NCBI RefSeq assembly: GCF_003014595.1
Contig: NZ_PYGK01000008.1
Location: 248,001-312,000 of the forward strand
Direction of reading: 5' to 3'
From: Chitinophaga ginsengisoli
GTDB taxonomy: Bacteria > Bacteroidota > Bacteroidia > Chitinophagales > Chitinophagaceae
DNA: 64,000 nt
The notes below the pieces were generated by a model. That model ran no database searches. It saw only the letters and a program-made list of their open reading frames with translations, and was not told the origin of the DNA. Positions 53,988-63,649 of this stretch are shown here, piece after piece. Made by a program: the position numbers and the translations under genes. How positions within the stretch are numbered: the first letter of the stretch is position 1; the number at the start of each line of letters is the position of its first letter.

Positions 53988-55805
53988 TCAGATAGCGAGT
54001 TCATTTGATTCCATGCTTGAGTTTTCTTCTTTTATTTTCCTGGCAGGCAGTTCTTCACTATTAGCCTGCGCTTCGTCTGCCAGTGGAGGCAGATCTGTTG
54101 GCAGCGGACCAAATATCAGCGCCTGATAAGGCGACAGTGTTACTTCGTTATTCTCAAGCCTGAATGAGAGCATATTATTTACCAGAGGTTCGGTACCGAT
54201 GTCCAGCACGAATGGTATTTTGTACAACACTTCCTCTTTTGAAAAGTTGAGTACGACGAGCAGCTTTTCTTCATCCAGTGTACGGGTATAAGTATATACC
54301 TGCGGATGATCCGGATCCAATAGTTCATATACACCATATGTGAGCACTGGCTTGTGTTTCCGTAGCAACACCAGTTGACGAAAATACTGAAGGACGGATC
54401 GTTCATCTTTCTCCTGGAGGGCAGCATTGATGAATTTATAGTTATCATTGATCTTCAGCCAGGGCTTTCCGGTAGTAAAACCAGCATTGGAAGATTCATC
54501 CCATTGAAAGGGTGTCCTGCCATTGTCCCTGCCCGTTATCTGAGCATCTTTTAGAAAATGTTCAGTATCTCCTCCCTGACTTTTCACATACTTGTACATA
54601 TTGATCGTCTCAATATCCTTGTAGTCTTCGATTTTCTCAAAGCGGATATTGGTCATGCCCAATTCATCACCGTAATAGAAAATAGGAGTAGCTCTCATCG
54701 TGAGCAGGAAAGTAATCAGCAGCTTCGCAGAAATCTCACGGTATTGCTCCTCATCATTACCCCAACGGCTTACCATACGTGGCTGATCATGATTACCGAG
54801 ATAGATTGTTCCCCAGCCCTCCTCTTCGAATACTTTATCCCAGTCTGTATATAGTTGCTTGAATTTTTTCAGGTTCAGTCCTCCGGGTTCCAGCCGTTTA
54901 TACCCTTCCTTTGCAAAGCCCAGTTGCACACCTTCAAAGTGGTACAACATATGTAACTCTTTACGATCTTCTTTTACAAACTGTAATGCTTCGTCTTTGC
55001 TGATACCGGAGGCTTCTGCAAGTGTTACTACATCGGGTCTTTCAAGTGTCTCACGGTGCATTTCCTGCAGATACTCATGCAGATGGGGCCCATGTGCGTA
55101 ATAGTTGGCCCAGTCTGATTTATATTTCTCCTTTACGAGTTTGTCCACCTCAGGCCAGGAAGTATCTTTTGAGATATAGCAGATGGCGTCCATTCTGAAT
55201 CCATCTACTCCTTTATCAAACCAGAAACGCATTACATCATAGATGGCTTTACGCACATCCGGATTCTCCCAGTTGAGATCCGGCATTTTTTCTGAGAAAT
55301 AATGAAGATAATAAGAGTCGGTAGCCTTATTATAGGTCCATGCATCACCTCTTGGATCAAAGTGACTATACCTGTGAGGTGGCTTCCCTTTTTCGGCCGG
55401 CCACCAGTGATAATATTTATAGTAAGGGTTTTTCCTTGATTTCCTCGCCTCAGTGAACCAGGGGTGTTCATCACTGGTATGGTTCACGATAAGATCCAGC
55501 ATCAGACGGATCTTCCGATCGTGCAATCCTTTTATCAGTGTATCCAAATCCTCCATTGTACCCATCTCCTTCATGACATCGTAAAAATCACTGATATCAT
55601 ATCCATTATCATCATTGGGTGATTTATAGATAGGATTTATCCAGACCATATCTATACCCAGACTTTTTATATAGTCCAGTTTTGATATGATGCCCTGCAG
55701 ATCTCCAATACCATCACCATTGCTATCTTTAAAACTCCATGGATAGATCTGATAAATGATAGATTCCTTCCACCAGTTTTTATCCCTGACTACTTTATTT
55801 GACAT
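53988..55805 (-). CDS. GH13 alpha-glucosidase (oligo-1,6-glucosidase type)
   Basis: A 605-residue enzyme. The ATG at 55805 (MSNKVV) is chosen because the barrel start WWKESIIYQIYPWSFKDSNG follows at once; a longer reading adds 63 residues through the promoter region. Catalytic residues: Asp in GVDGFRMDAICYI, Glu in VTLAEASG and Asp in LGNHDQPRM. It would hydrolyse alpha-1,6 or alpha-1,4 links of short glucans. It reads towards glgX, so the two are cotranscribed. Confidence 0.9.
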   Translation of the reverse strand: MSNKVVRDKNWWKESIIYQIYPWSFKDSNGDGIGDLQGIISKLDYIKSLGIDMVWINPIYKSPNDDNGYDISDFYDVMKEMGTMEDLDTLIKGLHDRKIRLMLDLIVNHTSDEHPWFTEARKSRKNPYYKYYHWWPAEKGKPPHRYSHFDPRGDAWTYNKATDSYYLHYFSEKMPDLNWENPDVRKAIYDVMRFWFDKGVDGFRMDAICYISKDTSWPEVDKLVKEKYKSDWANYYAHGPHLHEYLQEMHRETLERPDVVTLAEASGISKDEALQFVKEDRKELHMLYHFEGVQLGFAKEGYKRLEPGGLNLKKFKQLYTDWDKVFEEEGWGTIYLGNHDQPRMVSRWGNDEEQYREISAKLLITFLLTMRATPIFYYGDELGMTNIRFEKIEDYKDIETINMYKYVKSQGGDTEHFLKDAQITGRDNGRTPFQWDESSNAGFTTGKPWLKINDNYKFINAALQEKDERSVLQYFRQLVLLRKHKPVLTYGVYELLDPDHPQVYTYTRTLDEEKLLVVLNFSKEEVLYKIPFVLDIGTEPLVNNMLSFRLENNEVTLSPYQALIFGPLPTDLPPLADEAQANSEELPARKIKEENSSMESNELAI

Positions 55806-56014
55806 AGATCTACATTTCGGGTTAATGCTTTTCTTTTCTGCAAAAATCCTGCACAGGTCAAATCTGCCACATGAATATTGAAAGAGATCAGTTTTTACCT
55901 CCAGACTGTAGAAATTCCGTCGCATTCTTTCCACATTATAGGCGATACCTATCTGGGCGTTCAGGTGCTGTTTATGCTGGCATATTATTTTCACTTTACC
56001 TGCAAAAAATTACA

Positions 56015-57841
56015 TTGACAAGTAACTATACTTTTGCCGGGGCTGCTTTGCTGCCTGGTGGCATATGTAAATTCAGTGTTTGGGCGCCCTTCAGGAAACA
56101 AATGGTATTATCTGTTTTACAGCCTCAACAGGCATCGTATCCTATGGTACGTGATGATCATGGCTACTGGCATGTAGAGGTAGATAATGTACAGGCAGGC
56201 ACACATTATAAATATATACCTGACGATGGGCATCCACTTCCTGACCCTGCTTCCCGCTCTCAACCCGAGGGAGTGCACGGTCCATCCGAAGTAATAGATA
56301 CCCATTTTGAATGGACAGACCATTCATGGACAGGGCTGGCTTTGCATGAGCTGGTTATTTATGAACTTCATACAGGGACCTTCTCTCCGACTCATGATTT
56401 CCAAGGTATCATTGATCGCCTGGAATATCTGCGTTCTCTGGGCATTACAGCCATTGAGATCATGCCCGTTGCACAATTCCCTGGTAGTCGTAACTGGGGA
56501 TATGATGGCGTGTATCCATTCGCTGTACAGCATTCATATGGTGGTGTAAATGGGTTAAAGCGACTTGTTAATACAGCACATCAGCATGGCATTGCTGTGA
56601 TACTGGATGTAGTGTATAATCATCTGGGACCAGAGGGTAATTATTTCTCACAATATGGTCCATGGTTCACAGAGAAATACAAAACACCCTGGGGGCCGGC
56701 GCTCAACTTTGACGACGCCTGGTGCGATGCCGTGAGAGGCTATTACATACAGAATGCCTTAATGTGGTTGGACGAGTTTCATATAGATGGATTAAGAATG
56801 GATGCAGTACATGCCATCTGGGATTGTAGCGCAAAACACTTTACGGCCGAGTTATCTGAAAAAGTGGACGAACTGCAAGCCATCCTGAACAAAAAGAAAC
56901 TGCTTATTGCAGAAATAGATCTGAATAGTCCGCGGTATATCACTCCCCGCCAGGAAGGTGGCTATGGCATGCATGCGCAGTGGATAGATGAGTTTCACCA
57001 TGCATTACGTAGCATGTTAACAGGTGATTTAAATGGCTATTATGCAGACTTCGGCGGGCTGGCCCCATTAGCGAAGTCATTTCGTGATTCATATGTATAC
57101 ACCGGACAATATTCCACCGTACGTAAAAGGAACTTCGGCGTTTATCCTACAGAAAGGGATTACCACCAATTTATTGTTTTTGCGCAGAACCATGACCAAA
57201 TCGGTAACCGTATGCTGGGTGAGCGGTTGAACACCCTGATATCTTTCGAGGCACAAAAGCTGGCAGCAGCTGTTTTACTGCTATCGCCCCATGTCCCTAT
57301 GCTGTTCATGGGAGAGGAATATGGAGAAACAAAGCCTTTTCAGTTCTTCACCAGCCACAGTGATAAAGATCTGATAGCAGCAGTCACAGAGGGCCGCAGA
57401 AAAGAGTTTGCTTCCTTTGCCTGGGAAGGCGAAGTACCTGATCCACAATCCGCCGACACTTTCAACAGCTGTCTACTCAATTGGGAAGCGGCGTCTGAAA
57501 TAGCTAATCCATTAACGGAGCTATACCGTTTTCTGATTGCTTTCAGAAGAACAAGGCAGGCAATGCAGTATACTTCCCGCAACAGTGTAAAGGTGTATAC
57601 ACCGTCAACACATTTATTGGTAGTAAAACGTTCCGGCCCAAAAGATACACTGCTATTGCTTTTCAATTTCAGCGAACAATCAGCGCAATACGTATATCAC
57701 CAGGAAGGATCACTGGAGAAAAAATTCGACTCCGCAGCAGCTGTGTGGAATGGGCCAGGCAGTGAAGCTCCAGATCAGGTAACATCACCAATAACCATTT
57801 CATTACAACCATACTCAGCTATTGTATATGAAGTCAAATAA
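56015..57841 (+). CDS. treZ: Malto-oligosyltrehalose trehalohydrolase
   Basis: A 608-residue enzyme counted from a TTG at 56015; an ATG at 55871 would add 48 residues with no family match and shrink the divergent promoter region. It has an N-terminal beta domain (CKFSVWAPFRKQMVL), the barrel with nucleophile Asp in IDGLRMDAVHAI, Glu in LIAEIDLN and Asp in FAQNHDQIGN. It releases trehalose from maltooligosyl-trehalose. It overlaps treY by 14 bp. Confidence 0.88.
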   Translation: MTSNYTFAGAALLPGGICKFSVWAPFRKQMVLSVLQPQQASYPMVRDDHGYWHVEVDNVQAGTHYKYIPDDGHPLPDPASRSQPEGVHGPSEVIDTHFEWTDHSWTGLALHELVIYELHTGTFSPTHDFQGIIDRLEYLRSLGITAIEIMPVAQFPGSRNWGYDGVYPFAVQHSYGGVNGLKRLVNTAHQHGIAVILDVVYNHLGPEGNYFSQYGPWFTEKYKTPWGPALNFDDAWCDAVRGYYIQNALMWLDEFHIDGLRMDAVHAIWDCSAKHFTAELSEKVDELQAILNKKKLLIAEIDLNSPRYITPRQEGGYGMHAQWIDEFHHALRSMLTGDLNGYYADFGGLAPLAKSFRDSYVYTGQYSTVRKRNFGVYPTERDYHQFIVFAQNHDQIGNRMLGERLNTLISFEAQKLAAAVLLLSPHVPMLFMGEEYGETKPFQFFTSHSDKDLIAAVTEGRRKEFASFAWEGEVPDPQSADTFNSCLLNWEAASEIANPLTELYRFLIAFRRTRQAMQYTSRNSVKVYTPSTHLLVVKRSGPKDTLLLLFNFSEQSAQYVYHQEGSLEKKFDSAAAVWNGPGSEAPDQVTSPITISLQPYSAIVYEVK

Positions 57842-60464
57842 TCCGCCTTCTGCTACTTACCGTTTGCAATTACACGCAGGCTTTACATTTGAGGCGTTAA
57901 AAGATATCCTGGATTATCTCCATCTGCTTGGCATTTCTACTGTGTATGCCTCGCCTATATTTACAGCTACACCTGGCAGTATGCATGGTTATGATGTAAC
58001 GGAGCCTCACCAGATCAATCCTGCTATTGGTACCATCGATCAGTTGCGTGAGATAAAGAAGATATTACAGCAGAAGGGCATGAGCTGGCTGCAGGATATA
58101 GTACCTAATCATATGGCTTTTCATCCATTCAATACCCGTTTGTATGATGTAATGGAGAGAGGTCCGTTGTCGCCATATTATGAGTATTTCGATATAGACT
58201 GGCAGCATCCCTCACCTGAACTATCGGGTAAGGTGATGGCCCCGTTCTTAGGGAAGCCATTGGAAACGTGTATCGCCGATGATGAAATCAAACTGGTATT
58301 AACGGATCAGGGATATGCTATCAGCTATTTTGAACAGGTATATCCGCTGTCTATCTCTGCCTATGATGTACTTCAATCTGTATTGGCAGATAGCGATGCC
58401 ATACCGGCACATACTTTACTGGATGCACTTTACCAGCAAGCCACTTCAGGAGCAAGCCTGAAAAACTGGCAGCAGGCGAAACATCAATTATATGCACAAA
58501 CTAATCGGGCCTTGCTGGAAGGAATTGTCTCCCGGGTGAATAATGATAAAGCACTGCTGACAACACTTATGACAGAGCAGTACTACTATTTATTCAACTG
58601 GCAGGAAGCTGACAAACGAATCAATTACCGTCGCTTCTTTACTGTCAATGAGCTGATTACGCTTAGGATGGAATTGCCCGCTGTTTTTGACGAATATCAT
58701 ACATTCCTGCACGGTCTTTACAGGGAGGAACTGATACAGGGACTCCGTATTGATCATATAGACGGCCTACGTGACCCCGCTGCTTATATTGAACGTCTGC
58801 GAATGTTGTTCGGAAGTAATTGTTATATCATTGCTGAAAAGATCCTGGAAAATCAGGAAACACTGCCATCCGACTGGGCATTGCAGGGCACAAGTGGATA
58901 TGAATTCCTATCCCTTACGAATCATTTACTGGCCAATTCCACAGGTGAGCAGCAGCTGGTATCATTCTACAACGAGCTACTGCCTGATATGGCTAATTAT
59001 AATGACCTTGTTTACGAGAAAAAAAGGCTGATTTTAGAGCGATATATGGGTGGCGAATGGGACAACCTCGTCCGTTACTGTTATACCTTAAAATTGGCAG
59101 ATGCACGCACTAATCGCGAACAACTGAAAGAAGCGCTTGCCCTGTTTATTGCCTGTCTGCCGGTTTACCGCCTCTACCCTTCCCAATGGCCGCTAAACGA
59201 TTATACGCAGGAGGTTCTCAAAGACACCTTTGCAAAAATCCGGTCCTTTAACCGCATCGCAGAAGCGGAGATAGCATTACTGGAATCCCTCTGGGATGAT
59301 ATTACTGAAACAGAGAAAGCACACAATAGGGTGCTTTACCTACAGCGGTTAATGCAATTTACAGGTGCTATAATGGCCAAAGGCGTAGAGGATACCACTT
59401 TCTATGTATACAATGCCCTGCTTTCGCATAATGAGGTAGGCGACAGTCCGGCGACAGAAGGTTTTTCCGTGAATACCTTTCACCAGCAATTGCTTGCCCG
59501 GCAACAGCATACTGCCTGTTCCCTGAATGCCACCTCTACTCATGATACCAAACGCGGTGAAGACGCGCGTATACGTCTGAATATGCTCTCTCTTATGCCA
59601 CATGACTGGCGACTACAGGTTCAAGAATGGAGGGAATTAAACCGGCCTTATATCAATACCCTTACACCAGACGATGAGTATTTCATTTATCAGTCCATTA
59701 TTGCAGGTTTTCCTGCGGATGGTATTGTGACACCAGTCTACATTGAGCGGTTACAGCAGTACTTCATCAAAGCTGTCCGGGAAGGGAAACTAACCTCGTC
59801 CTGGGCTTCTCCAGAAGATGCATATGAAAACGATGGTACCGCCTTTATTCGGCAAATACTGACAGATGAAGCTGGCTTCCTGGCAACTGTCCGCAGTCTC
59901 CTTGACAGGATCAATCATTATGCTTTTACCAGCTCCCTGGCCCAGGTGCTGATCAAAATAACCGCTCCCGGTATTCCGGACATTTACCAGGGTTGCGAAC
60001 TTTGGGATTACAGCTATGTAGATCCGGATAATCGCCTACCCGTAGATTATACTATTCGTAAACAATGTCTCGAAACGATCATTGCAAAAGAAAAGACACC
60101 AGGGTTCTTTGACTACTTATCAGAACACCGGCAAGAGGGATTGGAAAAATTATTTGTGACATGGAAGGCACTGAACTTCCGCCGCGCACATGCTGACCTC
60201 TTCCTGGAAGGAGATTATCTTCCCTTACAATCCAGTTCGGGGAAGATCGTGGCATATGCCAGGGTACAAAAGCAACAATGGGTGATCGTCATTGTCCCGC
60301 TTCCCGGAGAACCGGATACGACAGCGTTTGTATTTTTACCAACAGGCGCACCTATAGTATGGCAGAACATTTTCACCCGTGAAATGTTAGAAAATAAGGG
60401 ACAGATATTAGTGGCAGATGTGTTTAAAACTTTTCCAATAGGACTGCTGACAAATGAAATTTGA
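57828..60464 (+). CDS. treY: Malto-oligosyltrehalose synthase
   Basis: An 878-residue enzyme; the ATG at 57828 overlaps the end of treZ by 14 bp, a sign of coupling. Barrel motifs: ATYRLQLHAGFTF, nucleophile Asp in LRIDHIDGLRDP, Glu in YIIAEKILE, and LKITAPGIPDIYQGCELWD near the C-terminus. It turns the reducing end of maltodextrins into an alpha-1,1 link. With treZ it makes trehalose from debranched glycogen. Confidence 0.93.
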   Translation: MKSNNPPSATYRLQLHAGFTFEALKDILDYLHLLGISTVYASPIFTATPGSMHGYDVTEPHQINPAIGTIDQLREIKKILQQKGMSWLQDIVPNHMAFHPFNTRLYDVMERGPLSPYYEYFDIDWQHPSPELSGKVMAPFLGKPLETCIADDEIKLVLTDQGYAISYFEQVYPLSISAYDVLQSVLADSDAIPAHTLLDALYQQATSGASLKNWQQAKHQLYAQTNRALLEGIVSRVNNDKALLTTLMTEQYYYLFNWQEADKRINYRRFFTVNELITLRMELPAVFDEYHTFLHGLYREELIQGLRIDHIDGLRDPAAYIERLRMLFGSNCYIIAEKILENQETLPSDWALQGTSGYEFLSLTNHLLANSTGEQQLVSFYNELLPDMANYNDLVYEKKRLILERYMGGEWDNLVRYCYTLKLADARTNREQLKEALALFIACLPVYRLYPSQWPLNDYTQEVLKDTFAKIRSFNRIAEAEIALLESLWDDITETEKAHNRVLYLQRLMQFTGAIMAKGVEDTTFYVYNALLSHNEVGDSPATEGFSVNTFHQQLLARQQHTACSLNATSTHDTKRGEDARIRLNMLSLMPHDWRLQVQEWRELNRPYINTLTPDDEYFIYQSIIAGFPADGIVTPVYIERLQQYFIKAVREGKLTSSWASPEDAYENDGTAFIRQILTDEAGFLATVRSLLDRINHYAFTSSLAQVLIKITAPGIPDIYQGCELWDYSYVDPDNRLPVDYTIRKQCLETIIAKEKTPGFFDYLSEHRQEGLEKLFVTWKALNFRRAHADLFLEGDYLPLQSSSGKIVAYARVQKQQWVIVIVPLPGEPDTTAFVFLPTGAPIVWQNIFTREMLENKGQILVADVFKTFPIGLLTNEI

Positions 60465-62138
60465 AAAAAAATTTGTTGGTTTTAAAAAAGTTTCTACATT
60501 TGCACTCCCTGACACGGAAAACAGATGCCCAGATGGCGAAATTGGTAGACGCACTGTGTTCAGGTCGCAGCGCTCGCAAGGGTGTGCTGGTTCGAATCCA
60601 GTTCTGGGCACAAAAGCGGAAAGGTCGGAGAAATCTCCGACCTTTTGCTTTTTAAGGTGGTCAAGATCTGCTCTGGGCCTGCTTATCAGCTCAAGGATGA
60701 CGTTGGGTTCCGTGGTTCGAAATTTATTATCTGAAAAAATCAGCTTTTCTGCGAAGATCGAACCAATGATTTGTTTTTTGCCGATTGGGGAAGCGGTAAT
60801 ATAGCGATTGGCAATGTTCTTCATGATTTCGCCGCCTTGGGAAAGGTATTCCTGGTAGTTGTCGTTGATGGATAATAGCTTTGTCTTCTTCTTTTCTAAT
60901 TCTTCGATCTTCTTGGTCAAGTCTGTCTTAATTTCTTTAAACTCTTCTGCTGTAAATTCATCGTCTAAGCGTAAAGAACGAGCATTTTGTATTCTTATAT
61001 ATAGCTTGTCTATTTCAGCCTGTGTTTCCTTTAGCTCCTGCTCCTTTCCCTGGTTATCCTTCTTCAATGACTGACTAATGATCTGGCAGTAATAGTCTAT
61101 GATAGGTGCATTGACGGCTATCTGACCTAACTGCCTTACAAATGCCTCATTTGCCGTATCTGCCCGGAAACGCTCTTTACATAGCTTTACTGATTGACAA
61201 TGGTAATAATAATAGATGCCCCCATTACCCTTTGATCCACTCCCGCTTAATAATCTTCCACACCTCGGACAGATTAGGAAGCCTCTTAATGGGAGTTGTT
61301 GATCAATTTCCGTGAAAGTGTTGACTCTGACGTTTCGTTTCTTGCCTTTTAGAACGTCCTGAACATCGTCAAATAGACTTTCAGGAATTATCGCCTCATG
61401 GATACCCTTTACGCAATGGGCAGGTTCGTTTTTATAGGCAGCTATAAAGACCTTCCCGCAATAGACTGGATTACGGACAAGACTCCAGAACTGGCTACGG
61501 CCTATTTTTAGTCCCTTTCTATTTGCCATACGCCGGAGCGTATCAATATCCCATACGCCTCTGGATAGCTCTTCGAATGCCCAACGGACTATTTCTGCCT
61601 TCTCATTAGGAATAAGGAATGGCTTATTCTGAGCATCACGCCCGTTCTTATAGCCAATTGGGGCAATTCCCAGGTATCTCCCCTCTTTCTTGGCTCGCCG
61701 CATACCATGAAGCGTATTTAAGGCTCTCCGGTCATTTTCTACCTCCGGTGTAGTAAGATAGATAGCCAGCATGATCTTGCTCTCTGGTATATCCATGTCC
61801 AAAGGCTGTTCGATGGACTGAGGTTCTACAGAAAGCCTTTTCAGTTTCCCGATCATTTCATAAGCAGCAGCGACATTACGCGAGAAGCGATCCCATTTAG
61901 AAAACAGAATCAGGTCAACAATTCCCTTGTTCTTATTGATTACATGTAACATCTTTTGGAACTCTGGCCGGTCAAATGTCTTGGCAGAATGGTCTTCCCT
62001 GTAAATGCCGACCACCTGGATATTCTCCTTCTCACAATACCGTATTAAGACTTCTTCCTGATGGGCCAAGCTATAACCGTCAACCTGCTCGTCTGTACTT
62101 ACTCTTGGATATAGAAATGCTTTTCTTTGCGTGATCAT
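60408..62138 (-). CDS. Large serine recombinase (integrase of an integrated element)
   Basis: A 576-residue enzyme from the ATG at 62138 (ATG at 62183 is an alternative). The resolvase domain (about 1-150) has the Ser nucleophile in YPRVSTDEQ. Then a recombinase domain (PIGYKNGRDAQNKPF ... NPVYCGKVFI), a zinc ribbon (CPRCGRLLSG ... CKERF), and a coiled coil (about 380-450). The last about 80 residues (VPRTGFEPAHPCERCD and after) are an antisense reading of the terminator, tRNA-Leu and the end of treY, so they are probably not a true domain. Location at the tRNA 3' end suggests an attachment site there. The recombinase call is firm; the tail is not. Confidence 0.88.
   Translation of the reverse strand: MITQRKAFLYPRVSTDEQVDGYSLAHQEEVLIRYCEKENIQVVGIYREDHSAKTFDRPEFQKMLHVINKNKGIVDLILFSKWDRFSRNVAAAYEMIGKLKRLSVEPQSIEQPLDMDIPESKIMLAIYLTTPEVENDRRALNTLHGMRRAKKEGRYLGIAPIGYKNGRDAQNKPFLIPNEKAEIVRWAFEELSRGVWDIDTLRRMANRKGLKIGRSQFWSLVRNPVYCGKVFIAAYKNEPAHCVKGIHEAIIPESLFDDVQDVLKGKKRNVRVNTFTEIDQQLPLRGFLICPRCGRLLSGSGSKGNGGIYYYYHCQSVKLCKERFRADTANEAFVRQLGQIAVNAPIIDYYCQIISQSLKKDNQGKEQELKETQAEIDKLYIRIQNARSLRLDDEFTAEEFKEIKTDLTKKIEELEKKKTKLLSINDNYQEYLSQGGEIMKNIANRYITASPIGKKQIIGSIFAEKLIFSDNKFRTTEPNVILELISRPRADLDHLKKQKVGDFSDLSAFVPRTGFEPAHPCERCDLNTVRLPISPSGHLFSVSGSANVETFLKPTNFFSNFICQQSYWKSFKHICH
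60472..60502 (+). promoter_or_regulatory. Bacteroidota-type promoter of the tRNA gene
   Basis: TTTG at 60472-60475 and TACATTTG at 60495-60502 with a 19-bp spacer, an exact TTTG-N19-TAnnTTTG match, 24 bp before the tRNA. Confidence 0.8.
60527..60610 (+). tRNA. tRNA-Leu (CAG anticodon)
   Basis: An 84-nt tRNA. The acceptor stem pairs 60527-60533 with 60603-60609. The D-arm region GCGAAATTGGTAGACGC is of class II type. The anticodon stem CTGTG/CGCAG encloses the loop TTCAGGT, anticodon CAG at 60561-60563. A long variable arm and the T loop TTCGAAT follow. CCA is not encoded. Confidence 0.95.
60620..60654 (+). terminator. Terminator after tRNA-Leu
   Basis: An 11-bp stem with loop AAAT (60620-60630 with 60635-60645), followed by TGCTTTTT. 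It lies inside the antisense reading of the recombinase. Confidence 0.8.
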
Positions 62139-62337
62139 TGTTGTAGTCTTTAATGTGATGGATTTGTGGATTTGATTGTTCATAGATATTCAAATCAATA
62201 GCAGCCAGACGATGTATAAAGTCTATTATTATGGTAACTTCCTCATCTGTATAAGCGTATTGATCTGCCTGGAGGATTCTCTTTGCATCCTCAATTGAGG
62301 GCTTTGCGGGTAACTGGCGTTGGACTTCATGTTTCAT
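62080..62337 (-). CDS. Small hypothetical protein overlapping the recombinase start
   Basis: An 85-residue protein from the ATG at 62337 (MKHEVQRQL). The core KPSIEDAKRILQADQYAYTD followed by EEVTIIIDFIHRLAAIDLN forms helices. The gene overlaps the recombinase by about 60 bp, so the two are likely translated together. It could be a partner of the recombinase (a directionality factor or regulator), but the family is not recognised. Confidence 0.55.
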   Translation of the reverse strand: MKHEVQRQLPAKPSIEDAKRILQADQYAYTDEEVTIIIDFIHRLAAIDLNIYEQSNPQIHHIKDYNNDHAKKSISISKSKYRRAG

Positions 62338-62649
62338 ATGATTAAATAAGAAGCCAATGTACAACCACTCGAAAATTCACTTTCCCTCTTTCGCACAGAA
62401 TGTCATGTTTCGTAACCAAATTGTTCGAATTTGTTCAGATTATTTTCCGTCATTCAATCGTAAATCAATTTCAGGATCATTGAAATCTTTGCAAACTTAT
62501 TCCCGGTCGATTACAAACCTTGTTGAATAATAGTCGACTTCCATTTGACCGCGAGTTGAATTCCATTTGACTTTTAGTTAAAAAAGATTGAAACAAGTTT
62601 AAAAAGAGTCGGGAAATGGTAGATATCGAACCAATCGGATAGTGAATCG
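62338..62649. other. Intergenic region of the element, nothing found
   Basis: About 310 bp of AT-rich DNA between two small genes. No tRNA or clear hairpin. An ORF on the minus strand (62477-62695) overlaps the next gene and is not supported. Confidence 0.4.
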
Positions 62650-62913
62650 TTAGATATTTTGCTCTCCATATCTCCGCTTTAATATTATACCACATGCTTC
62701 CACTAATCGAACAATGTCCTCACACAGAATAATATTGAATGATGCATTACAATCCTGATCACTACATGCCATTAAAAGAAGTGATCTCAAATGCTCCCTA
62801 AATTCCGGCAACGGATAGGAATGAAAGAAATCTGAAACGACCGACATCGGATCAGCAATCTCTTCCACTGTTAGCTCTAATGGTTTCTCATGCCAATCAG
62901 GTAAATTTCTCAT
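62650..62913 (-). CDS. Small acidic hypothetical protein
   Basis: An 87-residue protein starting MRNLPDWHEKPLELTVEE and ending RLVEACGIILKRRYGE. Predicted all-helical, no TM or signal. Similar small proteins seem common in Bacteroidota mobile regions, from memory only. Function unknown. Confidence 0.6.
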   Translation of the reverse strand: MRNLPDWHEKPLELTVEEIADPMSVVSDFFHSYPLPEFREHLRSLLLMACSDQDCNASFNIILCEDIVRLVEACGIILKRRYGEQNI

Positions 62914-63085
62914 ATGGATATAGTTATTTTTATGGTTGGTAATAGAAGCCGGCGGAGGAAGAATCCATTGCCGGTGTTTCCTTTAAGATAAACCCTATGT
63001 ATATTTCATTTATCGATTATTCACAAACATTCACATCAGTCCTCTTTCATAATATGGGTTTGACTTCAATCCCTTCTTGGAAGCA

Positions 63086-63649
63086 TTATTGAGTTAACTT
63101 GTGCTTGTCCCATTTGAACGCCCGATCATGTATGTGGCACATAACAAGGGATTCATAGATTGGAATGATGATGCTTACCTGCTTTTTGTTAAAAACAGTA
63201 TATGTATCATGATCGTTGGCTATAGGCGCCTGCCGATACGAGTCGAATTTATTAGGTTGCCACTTCAAGTTCGAACAAACACATTCTTTGAACAAGGCCG
63301 GTGCATTCTCCAACGCGATTGCCAAATCTTTTATTATTGTACTTGAACATGTCTCCGAGGGCTTCAACGTATTCTGAATAGGCCTTTGCGATGTGTTAAA
63401 CCTTTTCTTCCAGTTGAGGGATCGCTTCAACAGTAACTGAAAGACAATAGAATGCTGATATACTCTTAAAACATGCTCGCCCTCCCTTGGGGAAATTATA
63501 TCAATCTCCTCTTCCGTATTCGATTTAAACCTTGTTTTGCTCCATCTAAGTCCCTTACAAACGGCACTAGTGAATTCATCCGGTGCATTTTCGAGCGATG
63601 TCATCAGGTCATTTAAAAAATTGTTAGAATAGTGTTGTATTTCAGTCAT
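63086..63649 (-). CDS. Hypothetical protein with an internal two-fold repeat
   Basis: A 187-residue protein from the ATG at 63649, which overlaps the upstream stop by 8 bp. Two halves align: NFLNDLMTSLENAPDEFTSAVCKGLRWSKTRF-like first part and TIIKDLAIALENAPALFKECVCSNLKWQPNKF-like second part, each followed by a hydrophobic-basic segment with a final W-K motif (LNWKKR; FKWDKHK). It reads as two copies of one 85-90-residue domain. Family not recognised. Follows a receiver-like gene, so it may be its effector partner. Confidence 0.65.
   Translation of the reverse strand: MTEIQHYSNNFLNDLMTSLENAPDEFTSAVCKGLRWSKTRFKSNTEEEIDIISPREGEHVLRVYQHSIVFQLLLKRSLNWKKRFNTSQRPIQNTLKPSETCSSTIIKDLAIALENAPALFKECVCSNLKWQPNKFDSYRQAPIANDHDTYTVFNKKQVSIIIPIYESLVMCHIHDRAFKWDKHKLTQ

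Noticed and set aside
60454..60804. Plus-strand ORFs over tRNA-Leu
   Set aside because: They read through the tRNA and its terminator; the tRNA gene explains the sequence.
62477..62695. 72-codon minus-strand ORF in the element
   Set aside because: Overlaps the start region of the better supported 62650-62913 gene and has no protein features.
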